From Streptomyces endocoffeicus (lineage in GTDB: Bacteria > Actinomycetota > Actinomycetes > Streptomycetales > Streptomycetaceae): a DNA stretch of 53,498 nucleotides. The stretch is taken from positions 1 to 53,498 of the forward strand of contig NZ_JAERRG010000047.1 of assembly GCF_016741935.1 (NCBI RefSeq), in the 5' to 3' direction. The notes below the pieces were generated by a model. The model did no database searches and was not told the DNA's origin. It saw only the letters and a list, made by a program, of their open reading frames with translations. Of the stretch, positions 32,053 to 39,635 are shown in pieces (the stretch's first letter is position 1; each line of letters begins with the position of its first letter). The position numbers and the translations under genes were made by a program.

Positions 32053-33874
32053 CGGAGATCACCTCCTGCCACCACGGGGCAGGCGCGGCAGCCAGCTGGC
32101 GCAGCCAGACCTCGGCGGCGACGACCAGATGGAGAGCGCCGAGCGCGGTGGGCTGTCCGGCGGCGGCTCGGCTGAGCGTGGCGGTGATGGGCGCTTCGGT
32201 GACCAGGCCCAGGGCAGCCAGCCGTGAGGTGGGCCCCAGCAACTCCCGCAGGACCGGGGCGTGGTGGGCCAGACCCTGGTAATTGAGGGCGTTGAAGCCG
32301 CCCTTGGTGGTGCGGGCGAGGACGAAGCCGGGCACCACGCCGGTCGGCGCGAAAGCCGAGGCCAGCAGCGGTTTGTACCGGGAGGGTGTGCCGCGCTGGT
32401 CGGCGGGGACCGCGAGACAGGCCCGGATCACCTCGTTGTCCAGGTACGGGGCGGCCAGGTCGATGCCGTACTCGTCGAGCGCGAGGGCCCGCCACCCGCT
32501 GGTGTTCACGCCGAGCCGGGTCAGGTCCTGGCGTTCGGTCCAGTCGGTCAGCAGGACCGGTGCCTCGCCGAGGTGGTCTGCCGCATGGTCCAGGGCAATG
32601 GCGAGGCGGTGGCGCAGGTCGGGGGTCATCCAGTCCGCCGAAGCCAGCAGCGGAGTCCAGGCGATCGGCCGCTGTGCCTGGGGGATCCAGTCCCGGACCG
32701 GCGCCCGCAGGTCGGCGGCCGTCTGGCGCCAGGCCCCGGCCAGGTCAGTGCGGGCCGCCGGCCGCGCCCGGGACAGCACGGTGCGCGTGGAGGTGTTCCG
32801 CAGCCGGGCGCGGAGGTGCGCATGCTGCCAGGCCCGGCGACGCTGACCGGTGCGCAGCAGGTCCGCGAGGTAGGAGGAGGGGGCGGAGAGCACCGCGTCC
32901 CCGGCGGCTCCGGTGAAGTGCACCCCTGGGGCAGGGGTGTGCGCGGCGACGGTGTCCAGGACGGTGCGTTTGATGGTGGCGGTGATCGCGAACTGGTTGG
33001 GGGCGTCGGTGACCGGCAGGTGGCCGAGGTCGTCGAGTCCCGCGTAGTACATGGTCTCCGGGGCGCCGGGCACCGGGAGGTGGGTGAGGTTCGGCACCGC
33101 GGCGGCAGTGCGGGTGGCGAACGCGAGGTCGTCGTCGCGCAAACGGTGGTCGGCGAAGGTGACGGCGGTCACCGGTCCTCGCTGGGCGGCCAGGCAGGCC
33201 AGCGTGGTGGAGTCCAGCCCCGCGAGGTCCGTACTGACCGGCCGGCCATCGATGCGGGCGGCGACCGCCTCCGCCAGGGCGGCCCGCACCACGGGCGCGG
33301 CCTGCCGCAGGTCCACGGGCGGGAAGACGACCGGTTCGTACCGCTCGGTCCCGGCTGCGTCCGGACCGATGAGCAGCAGGTGCCCGCCCGGCACCCGCCG
33401 CACACCGCGGAACAGGCTCCGGGTGGCCAGGACGTCGGGCTGGGCGAGGGCCAGGTGGGCGGCGAGCGCGGTGGCGTCGACCGGCGCCCCGTCCAGCGCC
33501 GCCAGGGCGGAGGCCGCCGTCGACCACCAGGTCCCGGCCGCCTCGGTGCGGTAGTAGACCGGGTACTGCCCGGCGAGATCGCCGATCACCGCCAGGGTCG
33601 CTCCGCTGCGGGCGATCGTCAGATACGAGCCCGGCCAGCGGGTCAGCGCCCGCCATTCCTGCGCCCGTACGGTCGCCAGCGCGTCCTGCAACTGGTGGTC
33701 ATCCGCGCCGCATTCGCCGACCACCGCCAGCGCCGCGGGGCCCGCGCCGGCGGCGCGCACCTTCGGGGCGGGCCAGCCGCAGGTCCATGTCGTCTGCAGG
33801 CCGGGCACCGCCCGGCCTGACGCGGGCTGCCGGTCATGCCCGGTGCCGCCGTACCATCCCGCACTCCACCTCAT
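32036..33874 (-). CDS. Lasso cyclase (asparagine-synthetase-like)
   Basis: Start set at ATG 33874 (MRWSAGWYGGTG) with GAGAGGG upstream; 612 residues. The N-terminal part keeps the Ntn fold (ALTRWPGSYLTIARSGATLA, YPVYYRTEAAGTWWSTAASA, HLLLIG). The synthetase part has the PP-loop STDLAGLDSTTLACLAA, a degenerate SGGxDS, and FTGAAGDAVLSAP. Near the C-terminus are DLAAPYLDNEVIRACLAVPA and RYKPLLASAFAPTG. The enzyme adenylates the ring Asp/Glu and closes the macrolactam. It lies behind a strong hairpin after the precursor gene. Confidence 0.92.
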   Translation of the reverse strand: MRWSAGWYGGTGHDRQPASGRAVPGLQTTWTCGWPAPKVRAAGAGPAALAVVGECGADDHQLQDALATVRAQEWRALTRWPGSYLTIARSGATLAVIGDLAGQYPVYYRTEAAGTWWSTAASALAALDGAPVDATALAAHLALAQPDVLATRSLFRGVRRVPGGHLLLIGPDAAGTERYEPVVFPPVDLRQAAPVVRAALAEAVAARIDGRPVSTDLAGLDSTTLACLAAQRGPVTAVTFADHRLRDDDLAFATRTAAAVPNLTHLPVPGAPETMYYAGLDDLGHLPVTDAPNQFAITATIKRTVLDTVAAHTPAPGVHFTGAAGDAVLSAPSSYLADLLRTGQRRRAWQHAHLRARLRNTSTRTVLSRARPAARTDLAGAWRQTAADLRAPVRDWIPQAQRPIAWTPLLASADWMTPDLRHRLAIALDHAADHLGEAPVLLTDWTERQDLTRLGVNTSGWRALALDEYGIDLAAPYLDNEVIRACLAVPADQRGTPSRYKPLLASAFAPTGVVPGFVLARTTKGGFNALNYQGLAHHAPVLRELLGPTSRLAALGLVTEAPITATLSRAAAGQPTALGALHLVVAAEVWLRQLAAAPAPWWQEVISGVAAA

Positions 33875-33984
33875 CGATGCCCTCTCCCTCATACCTGACC
33901 GTGTGCGACAAGGCGAAGGCGCCGACCCCGCCCGCACGCGTGCCCCAACACGAGAGCGGGAAGTGGACCGGCGCCTCCCGGGTG

Positions 33985-34027
33985 CCCGGGGCCGGGCGTG
34001 GTGTTTCATGGACCGCCCGGCCCCGGG
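33985..34027 (-). terminator. Hairpin between lasso precursor and cyclase (likely partial terminator)
   Basis: CCCGGGGCCGGGCG, fifteen bases, CGCCCGGCCCCGGG: a perfect 14-bp stem that begins 7 bp after the precursor stop. There is no T-run on the minus strand. In peptide clusters such structures commonly keep precursor mRNA in excess over the enzymes, which is the role I infer. Confidence 0.6.
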
Positions 34028-34034
34028 CGGCGGC

Positions 34035-34166
34035 TCAGGAGTCCTTGTACTCGGACTCGTCGGAGCTGTCGAAGGTGTTCGGGCCCAGAGTCACCACGGT
34101 GACGCTGCCCGCGTCCAGCACGACGGGGGCCCGGTACACCGGGGGCGGGGGCGTCCTGTGATTCAT
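34035..34166 (-). CDS. Lasso peptide precursor
   Basis: A 43-residue precursor starting at ATG 34166 (GAAGGGA nearby). The leader carries the recognition pattern Tyr11, Pro14, Gly20 and Thr26 (VYRAPVVLDAGSVTVVT), in which the Thr lies two residues before the cleavage site. Predicted core, residues 28-43: GPNTFDSSDESEYKDS, with Gly1 to close on Asp9 as a nine-residue ring and a seven-residue acidic tail. Asp6-Ser7 inside the ring is the probable substrate of the PIMT enzyme. Ring closure on Asp9 rather than Asp6 or Glu10 is inference from family ring sizes of 7-9. Confidence 0.88.
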   Translation of the reverse strand: MNHRTPPPPVYRAPVVLDAGSVTVVTLGPNTFDSSDESEYKDS

Positions 34167-34212
34167 GGTGGATATCCCTTCGCTCGCTGCCCGGCTTCCG
34201 TCGGCCGGGCTG

Positions 34213-34225
34213 TGACTATCAGTCA
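34213..34225. promoter_or_regulatory. Palindrome in the lasso/regulator divergent region
   Basis: TGACT atc AGTCA lies between the divergent lasso precursor (start 34166) and the XRE/TPR regulator (start 34302). The minus strand reads TTGACT here, which could serve as a -35. A candidate operator; the nearby TGCCA/TGGCA half sites (34250-34280) are weaker. Confidence 0.4.
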
Positions 34226-34301
34226 ACGCGCAGACGCAGGGTGTGGGTAGCTGCCAGAATGTCTGCCACTTGTAGGCCAGTTGTGAACCACATCACGGCG
34301 G

Positions 34302-35597
34302 ATGAGACCGGACATGACCATCGGGGAACGTATCCGCGCGGCGCGCAAGGCACGGCGCCCCTACTGCAGCCAGGACAGACTTGCTGATGAGCTGTCGGAG
34401 GCCCGCTGGGGGAAGAAGGGGTATCTGGGCCGGCAGTCGGTCTACCGGTGGGAGGCCGGGAAGAGGGTCCCCAGGGAGTGGCTGCCGTATCTCGAACAGG
34501 TCCTCGCTCTCGATCTCTCCGGGGCCTGCGGGGACAATGAGGGCCAGTTCGCCGATACCTTGACCTCGGTCATGCTCCTGGGAGGCACCGACGTGGATCG
34601 CCGTCAGTTCTTCTCAGCGTCCGCCGCCGTCGGCCTCGCCGCCCTCGACCTTCCCGACGCCGAAGCGGTCACCCGCCGGGCGAACCGGCCCGGCCCCGTC
34701 AGGGTCGGGATGGGCGAGGTCACCGCGATCCGCACCATGACCACCACCCTCGGGGACGCCGCATCCGAGCTCGGCGGAGGCCACGCCCGGCACCTGGCGG
34801 TGCGCTACCTGACCGTCGACGTCGATCGCTGGCTGAACGGCTCCTGGACCCAGAAGGTCGGCCGTGAGCTGTTCGCCGCCACCAGCGAGCTGGTGCACCT
34901 GATCGGATGGATGGCCCGGGACGAGGGCAACCAGGGACTGAGCCAGAAGTACCACCTGTTCAGCTACCGCCTCGCCGCCGAGGCCGGTGAGAACGAGCTC
35001 GCCGCCACTGCCCTGCGCGGCCTGGCCGAGCAGGCCATCGAACTCGGCCACATCCCCACCGCCGTACGGCTCGCCGAGGCATGCGAACAACGCGGCCGGA
35101 AGCTCGACAACCCCAAGGCACTGGCCTATTACCGCAACACCTTCGCCCGCGCGTCCGCCGCCGACGACGACCACACCACCGCCGCAACGATGCTCACCGC
35201 CGCACAGACCGCGATCGAGCACGCCCCAGCCAGACCCGGACAGTCCTGGGCCAGCCACTACAGCCACGGCCGGTGGGCCCATGACTCCGGCATGATCCAC
35301 GCCAAGCTGGGCGATCTCACCGCAGCCGAGGAACACCTCCACCTCGCCCTCGACATCCACGGCCTGGACCGCAAACGGACCCGCGCGATCGTCCTCGCCG
35401 ACCTCGGCCACGTCCAGCTCAAACGCGGCAACACCGCCCAGGCCCTGACCACGTGGAACGAATTCCTCGACTGCGCGGAGGGAGTGCACTCCGTCCGCAT
35501 CACCGACGGCTTGACCAACATCTCCGCCCGCCTGCCCCGCCTCCCCGACGTCCCGGCCGCCGAGGAGCTCAGGGAGCGCATCGCCGCCCGCGCGTAA
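34302..35597 (+). CDS. XRE-family regulator with TPR-like C-terminal domain
   Basis: A 431-residue protein from ATG 34302 (ATG 34314 also possible). HTH at about residues 6-60: IGERIRAARKARRPYCSQDR, LGRQSVYRWEAGKRVPREWL. The long C-terminal part is TPR-rich: LFSYRLAAEAGENELAATAL, AIELGHIPTAVRLAEACEQR, LTAAEEHLHLALDIHG and LGHVQLKRGNTAQALTTWNE. Such proteins are frequent in Streptomyces as regulators of adjacent biosynthetic genes. The divergent placement next to the lasso precursor suggests it controls the cluster. Confidence 0.85.
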   Translation: MRPDMTIGERIRAARKARRPYCSQDRLADELSEARWGKKGYLGRQSVYRWEAGKRVPREWLPYLEQVLALDLSGACGDNEGQFADTLTSVMLLGGTDVDRRQFFSASAAVGLAALDLPDAEAVTRRANRPGPVRVGMGEVTAIRTMTTTLGDAASELGGGHARHLAVRYLTVDVDRWLNGSWTQKVGRELFAATSELVHLIGWMARDEGNQGLSQKYHLFSYRLAAEAGENELAATALRGLAEQAIELGHIPTAVRLAEACEQRGRKLDNPKALAYYRNTFARASAADDDHTTAATMLTAAQTAIEHAPARPGQSWASHYSHGRWAHDSGMIHAKLGDLTAAEEHLHLALDIHGLDRKRTRAIVLADLGHVQLKRGNTAQALTTWNEFLDCAEGVHSVRITDGLTNISARLPRLPDVPAAEELRERIAARA

Positions 35598-35621
35598 AGA
35601 CGGAAGGTCTCCACTCATGAG

Positions 35622-35690
35622 CGATGGCCGGTCCGCAACGGCATATGCCGTTGCGGGGAGGGATTGGTGGTCCCGCCATGCCGGCCATCG
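35622..35690. repeat. Nested palindromes downstream of the XRE/TPR gene
   Basis: CGATGGCCGG (35622-35631) pairs with CCGGCCATCG (35681-35690). They enclose a perfect 24-nt palindrome at 35633-35656 with half sequence CCGCAACGGCAT. The element lies between convergent genes (ends at 35597 and 35782) and could terminate both. No T-run is present. The rest of this 184-bp gap shows nothing recognisable. Confidence 0.5.
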
Positions 35691-35781
35691 TGCGGTCGCC
35701 CGGCCCGCCTGGGCATCAACAACCCTGACCGGGTGCCGCAGCTTACGGTAGCCGAACCGTTCACCGATTCGGCTTCGCCAT

Positions 35782-36492
35782 TCATCTGGGGCTGCGTGCT
35801 GCCTTCTGGTCCAGGACACGGCGCCGTGTCCATGCGCGTGATTTCCGGCCCCGGCTGCCGGGCACCTGGCCGTCGCTCTCCTTCAGCAGGGGGAGGTTCC
35901 CCTGGGAGAGGGAGCTGGAGAAGGTATTCACGCTCTTGAACCCGAGAAGTGCTGCGGCCTGGGGCGCCGCCAGCAGCTCATCGGGGTCACCATCGGAGGA
36001 GACCTTCGGCAAGGCGGGCGGCGTCCGGGTGTTCCCCTCCCGGCGTCCCCTTCCCGGACGCTCCTTCCTCCAGGCGGTGATGGTCCGCCGGTACCACTGC
36101 ATCCTGGTCCACGGACGCTCCTCCGAGCCGAGATGCTCCACCACGTCGGGCTCAGCGAAGTAGCCGGGATGGTCCCGCATGTAAGTGGTGATCTGGTTCG
36201 GATTCTTGTAGCCGAGTTCCTTGGCGACCTGGGAGGCGTTGAGGAGTTCATCGGGGTCACCGGCGTCTGCAGGCAGATTCGCCAGCCTGTTCAAGGCATC
36301 CCGATCGGCGAAATACTTGGCGACTTCGCCGTAGTCCCATTCCTGTTTGCGGCCGTTCTTGCGGCGTGCCGCCGGGAAGCCTGTCTTCTCGCGGTCTGCG
36401 TGGAGGGCATTGACACGGCCAGGACTCAGATCGAACTCGTCACCGATCTGCACGGCGTCGACCAGCCGGCGTGCTTCGGTGTTCGACGGCAT
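35782..36492 (-). CDS. Protein with two repeated HTH-like units
   Basis: Likely 236 residues from ATG 36492. ATG 36546 would add 18 residues and overlaps a degenerate copy of the shared promoter motif. Neither start has a good ribosome site. Two related units are visible: DPDELLNASQVAKELGYKNP followed by ITTYMRDHPGYF, and DPDELLAAPQAAALLGFKSV followed by FSSSLSQGNLPLL. Each resembles an AlpA/excisionase-type winged helix. An earlier unit (IGDEFDLSPGRVNALHAD) may be a third. A DNA-binding role is inferred. The C-terminus is basic (RGRKSRAWTRRRVLDQKAAR). Confidence 0.65.
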   Translation of the reverse strand: MPSNTEARRLVDAVQIGDEFDLSPGRVNALHADREKTGFPAARRKNGRKQEWDYGEVAKYFADRDALNRLANLPADAGDPDELLNASQVAKELGYKNPNQITTYMRDHPGYFAEPDVVEHLGSEERPWTRMQWYRRTITAWRKERPGRGRREGNTRTPPALPKVSSDGDPDELLAAPQAAALLGFKSVNTFSSSLSQGNLPLLKESDGQVPGSRGRKSRAWTRRRVLDQKAARSPR

Positions 36493-36708
36493 GGCGGCCC
36501 AATCAGTAGCAGACGGTGAGCGCTGTCGCGCTCCGTTACTGCTCATAATGGCAGAAGGGCCCTCGTGGGATCCAGCCCGGCGAGAGAGATTTTTGGCGCC
36601 AGCTCCACGAGCGACCTCAGCCGCAGACGGAGTCGCAGCACGGCCGGCGGACTCACCGGACACGGGAGGGCGGCCGCGACCGTGCCACCGTCCGTTCCAG
36701 CCGGGCGA

Positions 36709-37053
36709 TCACTCTTCCGGGATCACGCTGACTCCGCGGCGCGCCGCGTGCTCTGCGATGAAGCCGAAGGCCATAGCTGGCGGGGTGGAATCCCAGCGGT
36801 GGAAGGCCAGCATCGAGATGACCTCATCCCGCGTGCTGCCTGCTGGCCAAGGAGCCCCCAGGCGCTGGAATCGCTCGGCGATCTCCTGCTCGGCGAGGTC
36901 CGAGCACTCGCGGGTGGCTTCGGCCTGCATTTCCTCAAGCCCACGGTGGTAGAGCTCGCGTCCCTCACGCAGGATTCTCTTCAGCTCCTGTACGTCGCTG
37001 GTGGCGCCTGCCAACACCGCCAGGTCCATCAGGTGCTCAGTCGCGAAGCCCAT
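36709..37053 (-). CDS. Small helical protein, unknown function
   Basis: A 114-residue protein with a strong start (AAAGGAGGGG before ATG 37053). It is mostly helical and charged (DVQELKRILREGRELYHRGL, EEMQAEATRECSDLAEQEIA) with a C-terminal AFGFIAEHAARRGVSVIPEE. No membrane segment and no motif recognised. It lies 35 bp downstream of the broken PP-loop gene on the same strand. Confidence 0.65.
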   Translation of the reverse strand: MGFATEHLMDLAVLAGATSDVQELKRILREGRELYHRGLEEMQAEATRECSDLAEQEIAERFQRLGAPWPAGSTRDEVISMLAFHRWDSTPPAMAFGFIAEHAARRGVSVIPEE

Positions 37054-37088
37054 TGGTCTTCCCCTCCTTTCGATTCGATTGTGTGTGG

Positions 37089-37313
37089 TCAGGGGTGGGC
37101 GGGGCAGCTGGTACACGGCAGTGCGTCGGCGCGACGGGCCAGCTTGACGGGCTTGCGCGGAGGCTGGGCGAGCGCGGCCTGAACCTGTTGCTCGAGCATG
37201 GCGAAGGCGTGGGTGTCGTCATCGCAGACAACGCCCGGGTCGGGAGCGTCAGAAGCCTGCGCCAGATGGATCAGGTCATGGATCCGCCAGTCGCTTCCAG
37301 CGCTGGAAGCCAC
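37089..37313 (-). CDS. Small ORF overlapping the end of the PP-loop gene (possibly its shifted C-terminus)
   Basis: A 74-residue frame from GTG 37313. Its start, GSDWRIHDLIHLAQAS, reads like the sequence that normally follows VDEWLPAL in PAPS-reductase-like proteins. If one base were missing near 37295, it would be the natural C-terminus of the gene at 37271-37908. The rest (VCDDDTHAFAML, ALPCTSCPAHP) is not typical of that family, so an independent small gene is also possible. Confidence 0.45.
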   Translation of the reverse strand: MASSAGSDWRIHDLIHLAQASDAPDPGVVCDDDTHAFAMLEQQVQAALAQPPRKPVKLARRADALPCTSCPAHP

Positions 37314-37908
37314 TCATCGACGACCCTGGCACCGTTGGCCAGTACGTTCCGGTATGGGCTGAGCGTGCTGCGCCTGCGGCTCTCGTCCCGCCGCATGCCC
37401 TGGACCTTCAAGATCCGAACCGGGCGTCCCAGCTCCTTCTTCCGCCGGGTGACGAACGGCGTCCAGGATGCCGAGACCACGATTTCCTTGGCGCTCTTGG
37501 TGCAGTACTTGCTGCCGGGCCGTGGGAACCGGCCGTAGGCGGCGATCTCGGTGAGCAGCGAGTGGGGCATCCGGGTCCCGTCGGGGCCGGTGATGGTGCG
37601 GGTGACCTCGGTGTGCTGCTCGGGAGGCAGGCCGAATGCGGTGCTCTGCTGGGCGGCGAGTTCGGACACCCCGGGCCAGTGGACGCCGTGATAGGTGATG
37701 CCCGGCCAGTCCAAGAGGCCGAGCGATGCGTGGTAGCTGTGGACCCGTTCGACGACGCCGGTTGCCCGGGCCGTTTCCATGAACAACCACATCATCAGGG
37801 CGCTGTCTTTCCCGCCGGACAGCTGGGGGCCAGCAGGTCGTAGTCAGTGAGGTCCGGTATCGGCGCGCGGGTGACGGTTTCAGCGGGAGCGCGGTGTGCA
37901 GGGGGCAT
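37271..37908 (-). pseudogene. PP-loop PAPS-reductase-like gene with one or two frameshifts
   Basis: From ATG 37908 the frame reads DLTDYDLLA, then goes out of frame and stops. One frame over, the sequence continues as QLSGGKDSALMMWLFMETAR, the PP-loop of PAPS-reductase/DndC-like ATPases. The shift falls on GGGGG at 37825-37829 (plus strand); one more base would restore the frame. Downstream features are normal: LDWPGITYHGVHWPGVSE, GSKYCTKSAKEIVV, VQGMRRDESRRRSTLSPYRN. A second shift may lie near 37295 (VDEWLPALEA into SDWRIHDLIHLA). It may be a pseudogene, a sequence error at a homopolymer, or less likely programmed shifting. It lies downstream of another PP-loop gene. Confidence 0.7.
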
Positions 37909-37976
37909 GATCTTTCTCTTGGCTGAGGGCAGGGAGGCGCTGGCTCGGCCGCGGGTTGGCCGGGCCCGATGCCGGG

Positions 37977-38147
37977 TCATCGCTTACGCGGTCGTCGTCG
38001 GGAATCAGGGTGCGAAGGGGCTACGGACAGCGGCGGGGTTGGCTCGTCCCGATGAGGGCTGCCTTCACGGCGCATGGCGGATACGGCGTTCCGCACGTCT
38101 GGCTCCGAGCGGGCGGCCAGGTACAGCACGGGGCACCTGCATTCCAC
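37977..38147 (-). CDS. Possible 56-residue ORF between the two PP-loop genes
   Basis: GTG 38147 follows directly after the TGA of the PP-loop gene. The frame starts VECRCPVLYLAARSEPDVRN and runs AVSAMRREG before becoming low-complexity. The beginning looks protein-like and could be the remnant of a longer gene. There is no independent ribosome site. The rest of the 239-bp gap shows nothing else. Confidence 0.28.
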   Translation of the reverse strand: MECRCPVLYLAARSEPDVRNAVSAMRREGSPHRDEPTPPLSVAPSHPDSRRRPRKR

Positions 38148-39380
38148 TCACACCTGGCTGGTGAAGGCCGGTCGGCCGAGGCCGCGATGGGCGGCCCATT
38201 CGCGTTCGAACCGCTCCTGCTGCTTGTCCTTGACGAAGAAGGGAGCCGCCACCAGGAAGTGCTCCACGGTGGGGAAGCCCTGTCCGCGCTTCTTCAGCCA
38301 TGCGCGAGCCGAGCCGTACTCCGGGTCGATCTCCACCGGCACGTCGTGCTTGTCCGAGACCTTGATCAGATGCCGCCCCGTCTGTGAGGGGGTTCCGAAG
38401 GTCAGGCGCGCGACGGACCGGAGCGCCGGAGCTCGCACGGTGGGGTCCGCCTTGGAGACGGGCAAGATCCGTCGGACCTCGTAGATGGCCCAGGGGCAGT
38501 CCAGTTCGCGCTGGAAGGCATCCAGGACTTCTCGGGAGGCGGGGTCGGCGGGTGAGAAGTGCTCCAGCAGGCTGCGCTTGCCGAACAGACGGCCGTTGGG
38601 GTTGAGCGCCATGGAGGTGTATTCCAGGCGCAGCACACGCCCGGCGATCTCGGGGTGGGCCCGCATCCGGTCCAGGTGCGCGGGGAGCGACCCCATGGAC
38701 ACGGGGAAGCAGCAGAAGGTGCAGTAGCTCTTCTTCCACCAGATCCCGAACCGGTCGAACAGGTAGTTCTCGCAGTCCTTGAGACCCCAGCCCCATTCGA
38801 TGAGCGGGAAGACGGCCGTGCGCAGCGGGTTCTTGCTCATGACGGCGTCGGCTTTGGCCCGGCCGGGTTCGTCGGCGTTGAAGCCGATGATCTGCCGGAA
38901 GGGGCCGCCGCCGGTGGCTGCCGGGATCCACCGGTCCCCGACCTCCGCCTTGGCGTGGAGACTGCACAGCCGGGTGCCGGCCTGCTGGGGCACGGTGCCG
39001 TTGGACTCCATCTCCTCCCACAGCGTCCAGCTGCCGCGGGTGACCAGTCTGGCCGGGCACCGAGAGTCATCGAGCACTTCGATCCCCGCGGCCATGGTCT
39101 GGCCCGCTCGCGCGAGCTGGACCAGGCGCAGCCTGTGGCGGCGGAAGAGCGGCAGCATGAACCGCTCCGCGTCCGCGATGGTGTCCGGCCACTCGTCGCC
39201 CGTCGCCATGTGGATGACCGCGGTGCGCTCCAGGTCGATGCCGTGTGCTGCGGGATCGTCGAGGAGCCGGGCGATGATGCTGCTCGAGTCACGCCCGAGC
39301 CCCCAGTTGATGACGACGTCGACGTCGCCTCGGCCGAGGCCCGGCAGCGGCTCGGGAAGCCAGGCGGGAGTACTGGGCAC
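38148..39380 (-). CDS. PP-loop ATPase, PAPS-reductase/DndC-like
   Basis: Start at GTG 39380 with AAGGAG seven bases upstream; 410 residues. The PP-loop is a variant, VINWGLGRDSSSIIARLL (normally SGGKDS), at about residues 22-39. It is followed by TAVIHMATGDEWPDTIADAE, typical of the family. Conserved cysteines: TRLCSLHAKAEVGD, equivalent to the CT..LK motif, and KKSYCTFCCFPVSMGS, a probable iron-sulfur or zinc site. The family activates a substrate by adenylation, as in sulfate reduction, DNA phosphorothioation or tRNA thiolation. No dndA/B/D/E gene is in the window, so the substrate is unknown. Confidence 0.8.
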   Translation of the reverse strand: MPSTPAWLPEPLPGLGRGDVDVVINWGLGRDSSSIIARLLDDPAAHGIDLERTAVIHMATGDEWPDTIADAERFMLPLFRRHRLRLVQLARAGQTMAAGIEVLDDSRCPARLVTRGSWTLWEEMESNGTVPQQAGTRLCSLHAKAEVGDRWIPAATGGGPFRQIIGFNADEPGRAKADAVMSKNPLRTAVFPLIEWGWGLKDCENYLFDRFGIWWKKSYCTFCCFPVSMGSLPAHLDRMRAHPEIAGRVLRLEYTSMALNPNGRLFGKRSLLEHFSPADPASREVLDAFQRELDCPWAIYEVRRILPVSKADPTVRAPALRSVARLTFGTPSQTGRHLIKVSDKHDVPVEIDPEYGSARAWLKKRGQGFPTVEHFLVAAPFFVKDKQQERFEREWAAHRGLGRPAFTSQV

Positions 39381-39635
39381 GGCGAATCTCCTTAGATGGT
39401 GTGGGACGTGCTGGAGCAGCCGTCGCCGGTTCGGCCGCGAGGGCTGCCGGGGCCGAGCACGGGCGTCCGGGCCGCGCGTAAGGGGGCCGCTGAGGCCACC
39501 GCCTGGGCTCGTTGGACCCGGCGAGGAGTGGAGTCGTAGAGCACGGTGTCTTTGACGGCGGCGCGCGTCTCGGCAAGGGGGTGCCCTTCGCCCCACAGGT
39601 GGTGTGGGGCATGGCGAGCCGGGGGCGCGGCGCGA

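Noticed and set aside
35615..35833. 72-codon minus-strand ORF over the nested palindromes
   Set aside because: Contains the palindromes, has no ribosome site and overlaps the end of a better-supported gene.
36540..36575. Possible eighth copy of the shared promoter (CATTAT with TTCTGC before it)
   Set aside because: The 16-bp-distant hexamer is GATCCC, there is no GGTCA box, and it overlaps a possible ATG. Too degenerate to include in the set.
39381..39635. Small minus-strand frame between ssb and the PP-loop gene (ends HTI before TAAGGAG)
   Set aside because: No ATG start; only CTG or a late GTG, no ribosome site, Arg/Pro-rich composition.
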